Positions 7,488 to 15,275 of a DNA stretch of 50,820 nucleotides are shown one piece after another. The DNA comes from a virus. Each line of letters starts with the position of its first letter. Position 1 is the stretch's first letter. The notes under the pieces were generated by a model. The model did no database searches, was not told where the DNA came from, and worked only from the letters and a program-made list of their open reading frames with translations. The stretch spans positions 1 through 50,820 of IMG/VR virus record IMGVR_UViG_3300050821_004725, one strand, 5' to 3'. Both the position numbers and the translations under genes were made by a program.

Positions 7488-9204
7488 TTTCCTTATCCCT
7501 CTCCGCGTTGGTTTTGTTCTCTTTGCCCGGTAAGTTCTGCATGTTCATTCCGCTTCCAAAAGCGTTCTCCGAAGTCGAGAAACGAAAAGTGACAGCTCCG
7601 GCGATGTTAATAGAGCATCGGAGCCGCCCATCAACGTCACGAACATCGCGTAAGAATGTTGAAGCATAGACTGATACCGATCTGAACTCAGTGATAAGAT
7701 CAATGAGAGGGCCAACGATTGGCTCTCTCTGTCTAATCTTTTGAAGGCATTCATCATCGCAAGAAGGTTGTCGAATTTTGCCAGGCTTTGTTTGTTTGCC
7801 TCGTTTGTATACAGGGGGGAGCTGTAGTTCTCCATAGAAAAACTCCTTCATTTGTTTGGGAGACTTGGGGTTTAGAGTGTGGCCAACGACGAAGTTTATG
7901 TCGGCGAGCAATGATGCCGCGTGAGCATCCATGTCTTTCTCGAGCTGCTGGCGCATTTCATCGTCGACTCGCATACCACGATTCATCATGCGGAGCACAG
8001 CCGGCCACAGACGCATCTGGAATGAAACCTGCTCGGTTAGCTTAAGCGCCTTAGCCACCCCTTGGAGAGCTTCATCGCACTCCAAGGTACGCACACAATC
8101 TTCACAGTTGTAACGCCACAGGACTCGCTCGTCCATTGAAGCCGACCACGTCTTACCATCGTCTTTCCAGTACCTATAGGACTCGCAATACATAGAGGCA
8201 AGAAAGTCCAACGACTTAGGTACTCCGGGAAAGCAGACGTGTTGATAGAGCATTGTATCTCGGACCACTCTCGGGACGAAATGCATATAACGGTAGATGT
8301 ACTGGATGTCATACATGAAATTCTGGCCAACGACAGCCGCTTTAGGATGACTGAGGATTTTGTATAAGCGGTAGACAATTTCGGTCTCCTCTTCGAGATT
8401 CCAATAGCCCTCGGGCCGGCGAGAGTCGAGGAAGGGGATGCATATCGCGTCGGTCTTGTTCCAGGCAATGCCGAGGCAGGCCGTGTGGAAGTTGCGGGTC
8501 TCGATGTCCACAGACAACGTCACTTCCGCATTAGCTCGATCAAGTTTTTCTTTAAGGAAGTCAAGTACTGCCAACGCTTCAGAGTATGTCGGCTCCACAC
8601 AGAAGTTGTAGTGGGCGACAGGGAGTCCTTCCGTGAGTATGCTTCGAGCTCGGCGGAAGTCTTGGACAACAATTCTTCTAAGAGACCATTGTCTGAGGAC
8701 GCCTGCGGGGTTGTAGGTGGGGAGACAGGTCGGGCGCCAATCTCCGCTAAGCGTCGCTGTAAGTTGGCTTGCGCGCCAGGAGCCAATACCCCATTCGCTC
8801 GTGAGTACCCATAGAGCTGTGTTGCCGAGGGCGATGATGAGCTTAGGACGGACGGTCTCCACTTCCGCGCGTAGAAGTCGAATGCCTTCATATACTTCCG
8901 GCGATACGACTCGCCCGTTATAGCGTATTCCACCGCGGCCGAGGAGCGTAGCTTCTTCAGTGGCAGTGGAAGCAATCCAGTTATTAATGTCGTTCCCCGG
9001 CGGCCGGGTGCGCGCGACGTTGGTAAGATAGCAGTCACTTCGTTTCATCCCTGCCTCGCCCATCATGAGCGAGAGCTCGATACCGCTGGCACCCATGAAG
9101 GGCGCACCCAGTTGCATTTCTTCCGCGCCTGGAGCTTCGCCGACGAGCATCACCTCGGCGTTAGGTGGGCCGACTGGTTTGACTTGATGGCCTTGGACTA
9201 TCAT
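7453..9204 (-). CDS. Uracil-DNA glycosylase-like domain fused to 3'-5' exonuclease and N-terminal part of DNA polymerase A
   Basis: 583 residues. Residues about 1-190 resemble family 4-type uracil-DNA glycosylase (LVGEAPGAEEMQLGAPFMG, TNVARTRPPGND, ALGNTALWVL). The motif that is usually HPAxxLR reads NPAGVLR, and the N-terminal iron-sulfur Cys pair is absent. Residues about 225-400 form a DEDDy exonuclease: SVDIETRNF, VVGQNFMYDIQYI and YNCEDCVRTL. The rest is the polymerase thumb/palm start, ending near FRFSTSENAF and MNMQNLPG, just before motif A. The catalytic half is the next gene. It would replicate the genome, with a uracil-sensing or vestigial glycosylase module. Confidence 0.87.
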   Translation of the reverse strand: MIVQGHQVKPVGPPNAEVMLVGEAPGAEEMQLGAPFMGASGIELSLMMGEAGMKRSDCYLTNVARTRPPGNDINNWIASTATEEATLLGRGGIRYNGRVVSPEVYEGIRLLRAEVETVRPKLIIALGNTALWVLTSEWGIGSWRASQLTATLSGDWRPTCLPTYNPAGVLRQWSLRRIVVQDFRRARSILTEGLPVAHYNFCVEPTYSEALAVLDFLKEKLDRANAEVTLSVDIETRNFHTACLGIAWNKTDAICIPFLDSRRPEGYWNLEEETEIVYRLYKILSHPKAAVVGQNFMYDIQYIYRYMHFVPRVVRDTMLYQHVCFPGVPKSLDFLASMYCESYRYWKDDGKTWSASMDERVLWRYNCEDCVRTLECDEALQGVAKALKLTEQVSFQMRLWPAVLRMMNRGMRVDDEMRQQLEKDMDAHAASLLADINFVVGHTLNPKSPKQMKEFFYGELQLPPVYKRGKQTKPGKIRQPSCDDECLQKIRQREPIVGPLIDLITEFRSVSVYASTFLRDVRDVDGRLRCSINIAGAVTFRFSTSENAFGSGMNMQNLPGKENKTNAERDKENAAKYTQNASA

Positions 9205-9207
9205 AGG

Positions 9208-9597
9208 TTAGCCTCGGAAAGCAGGTGGGTCCGCGCGGTCGATGGTCTCGATGGCAGCGAGTGCAAGCGCCATGATTTTGAGATAGCGCATGCGGAAAGG
9301 ACCGCGGCCGCCGGCAGCTTGGTTGAGCTGATAGTTGATGTACTTGGACCAGGCGTAGACAGGGACAGTGTCGTCGTGGGCTTCGTCAAGACCTATTGAC
9401 TCCTGGCGTTCGCGTTCTTCCAAGCACTCGGACATAATGTCGTGCTGGCGATTGTACTGGGCGCGGCGACGTTTCTGTTCTTCGGTGGGAGATTGATTGT
9501 TGCTATCGGGAACAGGCCCATAGGTCTTGCCTTCTTCCTTGACCTCAGCGAGACCGAAGTCTTTCGGTTCAGTAGTAATGCTAGGTGTGACTTTCAT
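9208..9597 (-). CDS. Hypothetical protein with conserved phage pattern
   Basis: 129 residues. The second half (ECLEERERQESIGLDEAHDD, VYAWSKYINYQLNQAAG, then LKIMALALAAIETIDR) resembles a widespread phage protein type in which an RQ...HDD segment precedes helices. The N-terminal 60 residues are polar and probably disordered. It is immediately upstream of the UDG-polymerase gene (3-base gap). Biochemical role unknown. Confidence 0.7.
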   Translation of the reverse strand: MKVTPSITTEPKDFGLAEVKEEGKTYGPVPDSNNQSPTEEQKRRRAQYNRQHDIMSECLEERERQESIGLDEAHDDTVPVYAWSKYINYQLNQAAGGRGPFRMRYLKIMALALAAIETIDRADPPAFRG

Positions 9598-9796
9598 CTG
9601 GTACTCCGTTCTTTTTAAGAGCAGCTATCAGGTCTGACGTAAAGTGACGGTGCTCTGGGAACACAGGAAAATAAATCTTGCCATCAGTGGGACTTTCGTA
9701 CCCGCCGCACAGAAAGGCTAACAGCCATCGAGCTTCGGTAGCTGTCAAGTCGATGATGATGTTAGGTGGCTGTGGGTCGTATGTTTTGACTTTCAT
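9581..9796 (-). CDS. Small hypothetical protein
   Basis: 71 residues, started at 9796 because GGGAG lies 7 bases before that ATG. The body (IIIDLTATEARWLLAFLCGGYESPT) is a helix with two Cys/Gly turns, followed by FPEHRHFTSDLIAALKKNGV. Its end overlaps the next gene by 17 bases. No family was recognised; likely a replication-module accessory. Confidence 0.6.
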   Translation of the reverse strand: MKVKTYDPQPPNIIIDLTATEARWLLAFLCGGYESPTDGKIYFPVFPEHRHFTSDLIAALKKNGVPDESHT

Positions 9797-9797
9797 T

Positions 9798-9995
9798 TCA
9801 CGGCTCCCATTTGTAGAGTTTGTAATCGTCTTCGACCACGCGGTAGTAGCAAAGCGAATGATACGAACGCGCGGCACCGAATTCGCTGTTGAGAACCCGC
9901 GCAATGCAGATTGCCTTACGCTCGTCGATGGCAAGTGTGACGAAACTTTCCTCATACATCTCGTCGTTAAAGTTCGAAACACAAGCTACTCTCAT
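9798..9995 (-). CDS. Small hypothetical protein
   Basis: 65 residues, start overlapping the methyltransferase stop (ATGA). Short alpha/beta pattern with several aromatic residues (YHSLCYYRVVEDDYKLYKWEP). No motif or family was recognised. Its coding status rests on coupling and coherent composition. Confidence 0.6.
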   Translation of the reverse strand: MRVACVSNFNDEMYEESFVTLAIDERKAICIARVLNSEFGAARSYHSLCYYRVVEDDYKLYKWEP

Positions 9996-11263
9996 TTCAG
10001 CACCTCCAATCGTTCAATAGCTATTCCGTGGAAGGCCGGGTCTAGTTCAAACCCAATCGCACGGCACTTGCACTCTTGCGCGGCAGGGAATATGGTCCCT
10101 GTTCCGCAGAAAGGATCGCACACGACGTCACCTGCCGCCACAGACCTACGTAAGAGGTTTGTGTAAGCCCCCACAGGCTTTTGGGCAGCATGCCCCAAGT
10201 TTTCATCGGTGTCCGCACTGAATACATCCGAGACAATAGCGTTAACACTTCGGTCTCCCTTCACCGCGTACAAGACGAGCTCATAGCCACGACGAGGGCC
10301 CATAGTAGGCCAAGGAACGCGGCGACTACTAGCATGACTTTTGCTATAGACGAGAGGTGTTCTGTGTACACGCCAGCCAAGACTACCAATAAGGTCTCTA
10401 AGCCAATGATACTGATCGATATCACAGAAGAGATAGAGATGGGCTTTCGCTTTCGTAACATGCCAGCTCCATTTAGCAAAGTCTATCATTAGAGTACGCC
10501 AGTCGGCGCCGTCCATATCGTTGTACTCGTGCATTACTTCAACAGCTCCACCCCCATCTTTAAAAGCCTGAGCGCCCATGCCGTAGGGAGGATCGGTAAG
10601 TATAACATCAATTGTGCCGTTTTCAACAGAAGCACACCTAAAATCGCAGCACTCCAGGCGGTGAAGCGACGAAAGAGTTTTGACATTGACGGACTCCGAG
10701 AGGCGAGTGAGACGAGATTTCTCTTCACGCTTTTGGAGGATCTTCATCGCGTCTTTGACGGACGGCGCCGAGGAGATCTCCTTGTCTTCGAGATGCTTGG
10801 CCACAATGAGTTGATCGCGGACTCGAGTGACATTAGAGTCAGTGCCCTCCCGCGTAGTCTCCGAGATACCATGGTCCGCATTCTGGCGCGTACGAAGCGC
10901 GTGGAGGAATTCAGTCGCGGCCGCGCGCTCTTGCCACGATAGGTCTTCCCGGCGAATGTTCTCATCGAGCTGAGCCTCGTAGGTCTTTAGTGCGTTAGCA
11001 GTGTAGAAGACAACTGGGACATTGCCATATGGCAGCGTATCATCTCCAAAACGAATTGGAACTCCCATAGCTGCAAGATGTTTGCAGGCGCGAGTCCTAC
11101 GTTCGCCAGCGACCAATGCTCCGCCGATTTCAATAACAATTGGTTGTAAGAGCCCGACTGACTGGATGGAGTTAGCAAGCTCCATGATCTTGGCTCCGTC
11201 GAAGTGCTTGCGCTGGCGGTCGGGTGAGACATGGATTTGCTCCAGTGGAAAGTAGTGTATCAT
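9992..11263 (-). CDS. ParB-like domain fused to DNA N4/N6 methyltransferase
   Basis: 423 residues. Residues about 1-170 show the ParB/sulfiredoxin-type signature: ANSIQSVGLLQPIVIE, then LVAGERRTRACKHL and a helical segment LDENIRREDLSWQERAA. Residues about 215-423 are an S-adenosylmethionine methyltransferase with catalytic DPPYGMG first and the SAM-binding DPFCGTGTIFPAAQE with GFELD near the end, the order of PF01555-type enzymes. The ParB part may supply DNA binding. Likely roles are phage DNA modification against restriction, or marking of DNA for expression or packaging. The recognition site cannot be read from sequence. Confidence 0.9.
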   Translation of the reverse strand: MIHYFPLEQIHVSPDRQRKHFDGAKIMELANSIQSVGLLQPIVIEIGGALVAGERRTRACKHLAAMGVPIRFGDDTLPYGNVPVVFYTANALKTYEAQLDENIRREDLSWQERAAATEFLHALRTRQNADHGISETTREGTDSNVTRVRDQLIVAKHLEDKEISSAPSVKDAMKILQKREEKSRLTRLSESVNVKTLSSLHRLECCDFRCASVENGTIDVILTDPPYGMGAQAFKDGGGAVEVMHEYNDMDGADWRTLMIDFAKWSWHVTKAKAHLYLFCDIDQYHWLRDLIGSLGWRVHRTPLVYSKSHASSRRVPWPTMGPRRGYELVLYAVKGDRSVNAIVSDVFSADTDENLGHAAQKPVGAYTNLLRRSVAAGDVVCDPFCGTGTIFPAAQECKCRAIGFELDPAFHGIAIERLEVLK

Positions 11264-11898
11264 GAGGGGAAGTCCGCTTGAGTCAAGATGATAAGGCTCA
11301 TCCAGTCGGCGAGCCCACGTTCAGCCTTTGCGCCCTTGGAATTTTCCCAGTCTGGCAGCATGAACATATGCGTGCATTCGAGAATGGCGCAGACATCGTG
11401 CTTGATGAGGGTGAGCAAGGGGTCGGTGATCTCGCCCATCTCGGCGGGGTTGTAGACGAGGAACCCTTGCGCGCGAAGCATTGCCGCGGCAGCGTGAAAC
11501 GCAGGAAAGTTGTGCTCGGGCAAGCCAGTCATTGGCCCGGCGACATAGATTATGCCTTTGATTTCTTCTTTCCCTTCCGGGCAGTTGACAGTGCGATCGC
11601 CACAGCTTGCTTCTGCGGCTTGCCCGCTTTCACCTCCGTCTTGATGTTCGACGAGATTGCTTTCTTCGACTTCCCTTGCTTTAGCGGCATGATAGAACTC
11701 CCTAAGTTCGTTAAGCTCTGTTGATTCTTTGTGGGACAAACGCATGTCGGACAGATACCAGTCCGCGATCATTCTGAACTCGGCGAGGTACTCGACCACG
11801 TCGTGTTCAATGATGTAGCCGCCGTAGTCTTTACAGCTGTTGGCGATCTTGCGCGCCCACTCGCGCGCGTCTTCCATTCGTTGTTCGATAGAGTTCAT
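11260..11898 (-). CDS. DUF4406-type (nucleoside deoxyribosyltransferase-like) protein with N-terminal extension
   Basis: 212 residues. The C-terminal 100 residues match the DUF4406 pattern: IYVAGPMTGLPEHNFPAFH, LRAQGFLVYNPAE and MLPDWENSKGAKAERGLAD. This Rossmann-like family is related to nucleoside 2-deoxyribosyltransferases, whose reaction swaps bases on deoxynucleosides. The N-terminal 110 residues are a separate helical, acidic part of unknown role. It overlaps neighbours on both sides by 4 bases, next to a MazG-like gene, so a nucleotide-pool role is likely. Activity is not proven. Confidence 0.8.
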   Translation of the reverse strand: MNSIEQRMEDAREWARKIANSCKDYGGYIIEHDVVEYLAEFRMIADWYLSDMRLSHKESTELNELREFYHAAKAREVEESNLVEHQDGGESGQAAEASCGDRTVNCPEGKEEIKGIIYVAGPMTGLPEHNFPAFHAAAAMLRAQGFLVYNPAEMGEITDPLLTLIKHDVCAILECTHMFMLPDWENSKGAKAERGLADWMSLIILTQADFPS

Positions 11899-12299
11899 GC
11901 CAGCTTCCCGTGTTTATAAGGCCGAGAGATGTTGTAATGCATCTTTGCGAGAACGGCTTCGCCAAGTCGGAGATGATACGCGCCAGCGTAGTCAAAGGCG
12001 CGAATGAGTACGTCGGCAAGCTCGATCTCTTCGGAAGAGAACGCAGGGCAGTGCGTGTCCGGGCAAGGCTTACGAATGCCCTCGGTCATCTCGCCGAGTT
12101 CACTGTGCATCAGGGCGATTTTGGAAAGCTTGACGTCGGTGATGTACTGGCGCACATCATTGCCTCCTATCTGCCCCCACTTTTCGAGCGTGTTGAGCGT
12201 GTCGAAGTACTGATCCCAGAAGCCATGCGAAAAACTGTTGTTGTAGCACAGGTTTATCAGATCGTCGATTGTTGAAACTATCTCGTTCTGCGTATCCAT
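11895..12299 (-). CDS. MazG-like nucleotide pyrophosphohydrolase
   Basis: 134 residues. The helical MazG metal-binding motif is visible: HSELGEMTEGIRK (ExxE) followed about 25 residues later by EEIELADVLIRAFDYAG (ExxD). Such enzymes cleave NTPs or dNTPs to monophosphate and pyrophosphate; phage versions may adjust nucleotide or alarmone pools. A hairpin AGGGGCT/AGCCCCT sits 8 bases before its start codon, and a GGAGGG sequence lies just upstream of the hairpin. Confidence 0.8.
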   Translation of the reverse strand: MDTQNEIVSTIDDLINLCYNNSFSHGFWDQYFDTLNTLEKWGQIGGNDVRQYITDVKLSKIALMHSELGEMTEGIRKPCPDTHCPAFSSEEIELADVLIRAFDYAGAYHLRLGEAVLAKMHYNISRPYKHGKLA

Positions 12300-12306
12300 A
12301 GACTAG

Positions 12307-12325
12307 AGGGGCTTGGTCAGCCCCT
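12307..12325 (-). promoter_or_regulatory. Hairpin directly before the MazG-like start codon
   Basis: A perfect 7-bp stem, AGGGGCT with AGCCCCT, closes a 5-base loop. On the minus strand the order is GGAGGG, hairpin, CTAGTCT, ATG. Folding would bring the purine-rich GGAGGG to ribosome-site distance from the ATG. No T-run follows, so it is not a good terminator. Confidence 0.45.
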
Positions 12326-12333
12326 CCCTCCGT

Positions 12334-12399
12334 TTAGATGTTAGTGACTATAATGGCGGCTATTAGCAGGACCACTGCGCAAACCACAAGGAACCACAT
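12334..12399 (-). CDS. 21-residue hydrophobic micropeptide
   Basis: Reads MWFLVVCAVVLLIAAIIVTNI, one membrane span and nothing else. The ATG lies two bases after the SSB-like stop. The ribosome site is weak. Similar one-span micropeptides occur at 24904..24981 and 20823..20939 in the same array. It might be a membrane-acting peptide, or chance; there is no homologue from memory. Confidence 0.4.
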   Translation of the reverse strand: MWFLVVCAVVLLIAAIIVTNI

Positions 12400-12401
12400 G
12401 A

Positions 12402-12842
12402 TCAGGCTGCCGAGACGGCGGTGATCTTTTCTTGCGGCTCGTTGTTGTAGATCTCGTGGCCGATCTGTACTCGCGCGTAGAGATGCATGAGGTCACGTGG
12501 CTGGAACGGCCCGTCGTTCTTGCCCAAGGCTTTGCGGAACTTGCCGAGCTTGACATTCTTGCCCTTGCCTTCGGCGAGGTCGCCATTTTCGTCCAGCTCA
12601 AGCATGATGCCGTAGGTGAGGATGAGACGAGCGCGGCCTGTGCGGTCTTTCTGATGGTCGTCTTCGAGTTCAAAGACCACATCGAAGCGGGCCCAAGGAG
12701 CTTGGGATTTCTCGGAGAAACCGTTGGCGGCCTTGACGTCCGAGACGAAGGCGGAGTAAACACCGGGCTCGATGAGGATACGCTCGGTGGAAGTCGGGCC
12801 AGAGATCTGGGTGTCGAGGAAACTGTTTGCGTCGAATGCCAT
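12402..12842 (-). CDS. Probable single-stranded DNA-binding protein
   Basis: 146 residues. The pattern VYSAFVSDVKAANGFSEKSQ, RFDVVFELEDDHQKDRTGRA, then KLGKFRKALGKNDGPFQP and LYARVQIGHEIYNNE resembles phage OB-fold proteins (DUF669-type) often encoded next to Sak4 recombinases. It would coat single-stranded DNA during replication and annealing. It has no acidic C-terminal tip of its own; an FDDIPF tip is on the product of 19826..20275. Assignment is by pattern and neighbourhood. Confidence 0.65.
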   Translation of the reverse strand: MAFDANSFLDTQISGPTSTERILIEPGVYSAFVSDVKAANGFSEKSQAPWARFDVVFELEDDHQKDRTGRARLILTYGIMLELDENGDLAEGKGKNVKLGKFRKALGKNDGPFQPRDLMHLYARVQIGHEIYNNEPQEKITAVSAA

Positions 12843-12868
12843 GATAGAACCTTTGAGAGAGAAATTGA

Positions 12869-13159
12869 TTACTGGATGGTGGTGAGGTCGTCAGCCTCGG
12901 GACCAACGAGGTTCTCCTTTTTAGTGCCTAGAAATCGTTCGTCTTGATCGATGCAGTCCATGATTTCCATGATCTTCATCATCTGGGTGGTTTCGTCGAT
13001 GCTTCGGCCAGCGGCCATGATGCGGCCGGCACCGCTGGACCAGCCCATGTAGAAAAAGACTTTGCACATCTTTTTCATCAAGGGCGGCATCTTCATCTCA
13101 ACCTTTTTGCCGTTAGGGTTGATGGCTTTGTCCCAGTCTTGCTCAATTGGTGTTGGCAC
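12869..13159 (-). CDS. Hypothetical protein between SSB and Sak4 genes
   Basis: 96 residues from a GTG at 13159, chosen because GGAGG precedes it by 5 bases; it overlaps the Sak4 gene end. Met-rich helical centre (MKMPPLMKKMCKVFFYMGW, IDETTQMMKIMEIMDCI) and an acidic tail. No family was recognised. The context implies a recombination or replication accessory. Confidence 0.65.
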   Translation of the reverse strand: MPTPIEQDWDKAINPNGKKVEMKMPPLMKKMCKVFFYMGWSSGAGRIMAAGRSIDETTQMMKIMEIMDCIDQDERFLGTKKENLVGPEADDLTTIQ

Positions 13160-14060
13160 AGAGGCCTCCGCTTTCGTTACGCGCCTTCCACTTCTTAAAT
13201 ATCTGGCCAAAGTCTGGCGCGATGTTGGCTTTGATGGGAAGATTGCGGGTCTTGAGGTCCGCCTGGGTGTTCGCCGTGTCCCAATAGAACTTGTTGCCGT
13301 CTCGAACCGCCAGTGCTACATCGGAGAACATTGGAGGTATTTTCGGTGGCAGGGCTTTTCCGAGAGTGGAGACTGTAATCTTACTTCCTCCAAGAACGAC
13401 GTCAGTCTCGCGCTCAATGTGGCTGAGCAAGATGAAGTGGCATCGGCAGCTATCGGTGAGATAAAGGAGGAGTTTTTCCACCTGATCCTGAGCAATCCCC
13501 CACTCGGCCTGGGATTTGACTGGCTTTCCTCCGACAGCCATTGACATAGCCGCGCGGCTGAGTCCGGTGAGTCCATCAAAAGCCAGGACACGGTCTGTTC
13601 CCCAGTCGAGTACACGGCCAAAATTCTCTCCCGTGCGCTCGTCCACGAAACCGTTGAGATTCCGCATGAGGTCAATGTATTTGTTATATTTCCCTCTGTT
13701 GTGGTCTTGCATCTTCGCGAGATCGGCATGGTTGAGTGTGTTTACCGAGGTGGCCGCCGTGATCATCGCGTCGAGATCGCTGACGGTAGGTTGAATGTAA
13801 TTCCAGTGAAGGTTCGGTGGAATATCCTTGCCTTTGTCGACCCAATAGCCAAGGAGAGACTCCATTCCAGGCTCCAGCATCTGGACGAAGACTTCATATC
13901 CATAGTCCACTGCCGTGGCGATAGATGTAGTTTTTCCTGAACCAGTAGGACCTTCAATGAGGACGTTGACGCCTGGTAGGTTCCCGGCGCGCAGGTAGTC
14001 AGGTGTGACTGCCACCGCGGGGGGAGCTGGCGGCTTGGTAGCGGAAAGTTGGTCACTCAC
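13143..14060 (-). CDS. Sak4-like RecA-fold ATPase (single-strand annealing/recombination)
   Basis: 305 residues. Walker A is EGPTGSGKTTS (residues about 36-46); Walker B is VLAFDGLTGLSRA (about 160-172). ILLSHIERETD is at the sensor position and is followed by a strand-rich C-terminal region. This core-only RecA fold (AAA_24/Sak4 type) promotes single-strand annealing with a phage SSB, and the probable SSB gene is two genes downstream. Acts in recombination-dependent replication. Start ATG overlaps the end of the HIRAN gene by 8 bases. Confidence 0.85.
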   Translation of the reverse strand: MSDQLSATKPPAPPAVAVTPDYLRAGNLPGVNVLIEGPTGSGKTTSIATAVDYGYEVFVQMLEPGMESLLGYWVDKGKDIPPNLHWNYIQPTVSDLDAMITAATSVNTLNHADLAKMQDHNRGKYNKYIDLMRNLNGFVDERTGENFGRVLDWGTDRVLAFDGLTGLSRAAMSMAVGGKPVKSQAEWGIAQDQVEKLLLYLTDSCRCHFILLSHIERETDVVLGGSKITVSTLGKALPPKIPPMFSDVALAVRDGNKFYWDTANTQADLKTRNLPIKANIAPDFGQIFKKWKARNESGGLCANTN

Positions 14061-14388
14061 TTAACACCTCGATAGAAACGACTGCAACGAGCTGCATGTC
14101 GACGGGGTTGTCAGGTTCGTGCACGCGGACTTCGCAGGATACGAGGACAAGCTCTTCTTCCTCTTGCCAGTCGAGAAGCTTGTCGAGGATTTCTTTGCCC
14201 GCGCCGAGTTTCTTCGGCACCCAACCAATCTGAGTGCCCTGCCATAGGACCTTGATCGCACAAGTGTCGTATTGATTGCCTTTGTCTTGGACGAGACTAA
14301 GCTCGTCGAAGGCTTCGATCTCGGCCTTGTGAGCTTTGTACCCGGCAGAGTGTTGCGTGCCGGTCATTGTGAATTCAAGCAGTTCCAT
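14053..14388 (-). CDS. HIRAN-domain-like protein
   Basis: 111 residues. The central part (LVQDKGNQYDTCAIKVLWQGTQ, then IGWVPKKLG and EILDKLLD) fits the HIRAN fold, an OB-like domain binding 3' DNA ends, with the N-x-D-x-A-I-x-V pattern and the GWVP turn. Stand-alone HIRAN proteins in phages have no settled function. Its position next to Sak4 suggests recognition of DNA ends or stalled forks. A GGAG-type ribosome site precedes the ATG. Confidence 0.75.
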   Translation of the reverse strand: MELLEFTMTGTQHSAGYKAHKAEIEAFDELSLVQDKGNQYDTCAIKVLWQGTQIGWVPKKLGAGKEILDKLLDWQEEEELVLVSCEVRVHEPDNPVDMQLVAVVSIEVLSE

Positions 14389-14391
14389 TTG

Positions 14392-14703
14392 TTACTCCTT
14401 TTCTCGGTCATTAGGGAAGAGATAAATCGCGCCGGAGACCGAAATGCCGGAGCAGATTTTGATTGTCCAGCCTTTGCCGCTTTCGGTAGGCCAGGCCGCG
14501 CCGACTTTAGTCCAGCTGGTGCATTCTTCACCGGTGTTTCTATCGATCCAGTTGTTCGGCACTACGACGTTAAATGGGTTAAAGGCAGATTGTTTGGCCT
14601 GTGCGACTGGCTTGCCCATATCGTAACGTTGGGCCTTGGTCTTACGCACGCGTTTGGGCTTTGGCGCGTAGCTCTCCACATCGATATTGTCTTCGGCAGT
14701 CAT
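14392..14703 (-). CDS. Hypothetical protein with basic N-terminus
   Basis: 103 residues. Residues 14-27 are strongly basic (PKPKRVRKTKAQRY); the remainder is strand-rich with Trp residues (TSWTKVGAAWP, KGWTIKICSGISVSGAIYL). The start overlaps the Ros/MucR-like gene stop (ATGA). A nucleic-acid-binding role is possible. No family was recognised with certainty. Confidence 0.65.
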   Translation of the reverse strand: MTAEDNIDVESYAPKPKRVRKTKAQRYDMGKPVAQAKQSAFNPFNVVVPNNWIDRNTGEECTSWTKVGAAWPTESGKGWTIKICSGISVSGAIYLFPNDREKE

Positions 14704-15275
14704 TCTTTCCTCTCAAATTGTTCCAAGGCACGGAGGATACGGAAGGCGAGCTTTTCAAGCCGTTCCACGCGAGCGACAAGGCTGTTTTGCTCGTAGCCGG
14801 GAGGAAGTGGCATGCTCTTCAAAGTCGCTTGGAGCCTTTCGAACTCGTCCGGCGCGACGGAGGAATGGTCTATGACCGGCGGTTTTACGCGCTTGTAAAC
14901 CGGCGGGTGCAAGTCCTCATACCTCGGTGCTTCCTTGCGATAGTTTTTGTTCGCCGGACCATACACAGGTCCGTAGATCTGGCCCATAGCGAGCGCGTTT
15001 TCTACGCGGTCAGCACGAGTGGCGAGCTCTCGCAGGTGAAGTTTGGCCGAGGCGCCAAGAAGCCCGCGGCGTTGGGGAATGTTGAAGGCGACTTTGTACT
15101 CGCGCGCAGTGATGCCGTGCTCGTTGCCCAGGTGGACGCCAAGGGCGACAAAGGGCTTGCCACAGATTAGGCAAGGGATTTCGTCTTGCTCGATGTAGGC
15201 AAGCATTGCCGCGTGGGTTTTGAAAGCCCGGTCGGTGTAGGGAGAAAGATCGACTTTAAGCGGATAGTGTTTCAT
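14700..15275 (-). CDS. Ros/MucR-like zinc-finger transcriptional regulator
   Basis: 191 residues. Residues about 35-72 match the Ros/MucR signature: CLICGKPFVALGVHL, NEHGITAREYK and FNIPQRRGLLG, with the C-x2-C and H-x4-H zinc ligands. In alphaproteobacteria such proteins bind AT-rich promoter DNA. The 120 residues beyond the finger are Pro/Tyr-rich, then helical (LVARVERLEKLAFRILRALEQF), possibly for dimerisation. It could act on phage or host promoters. The family also hints at an alphaproteobacterial host, but that is inference. Confidence 0.8.
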   Translation of the reverse strand: MKHYPLKVDLSPYTDRAFKTHAAMLAYIEQDEIPCLICGKPFVALGVHLGNEHGITAREYKVAFNIPQRRGLLGASAKLHLRELATRADRVENALAMGQIYGPVYGPANKNYRKEAPRYEDLHPPVYKRVKPPVIDHSSVAPDEFERLQATLKSMPLPPGYEQNSLVARVERLEKLAFRILRALEQFERKE

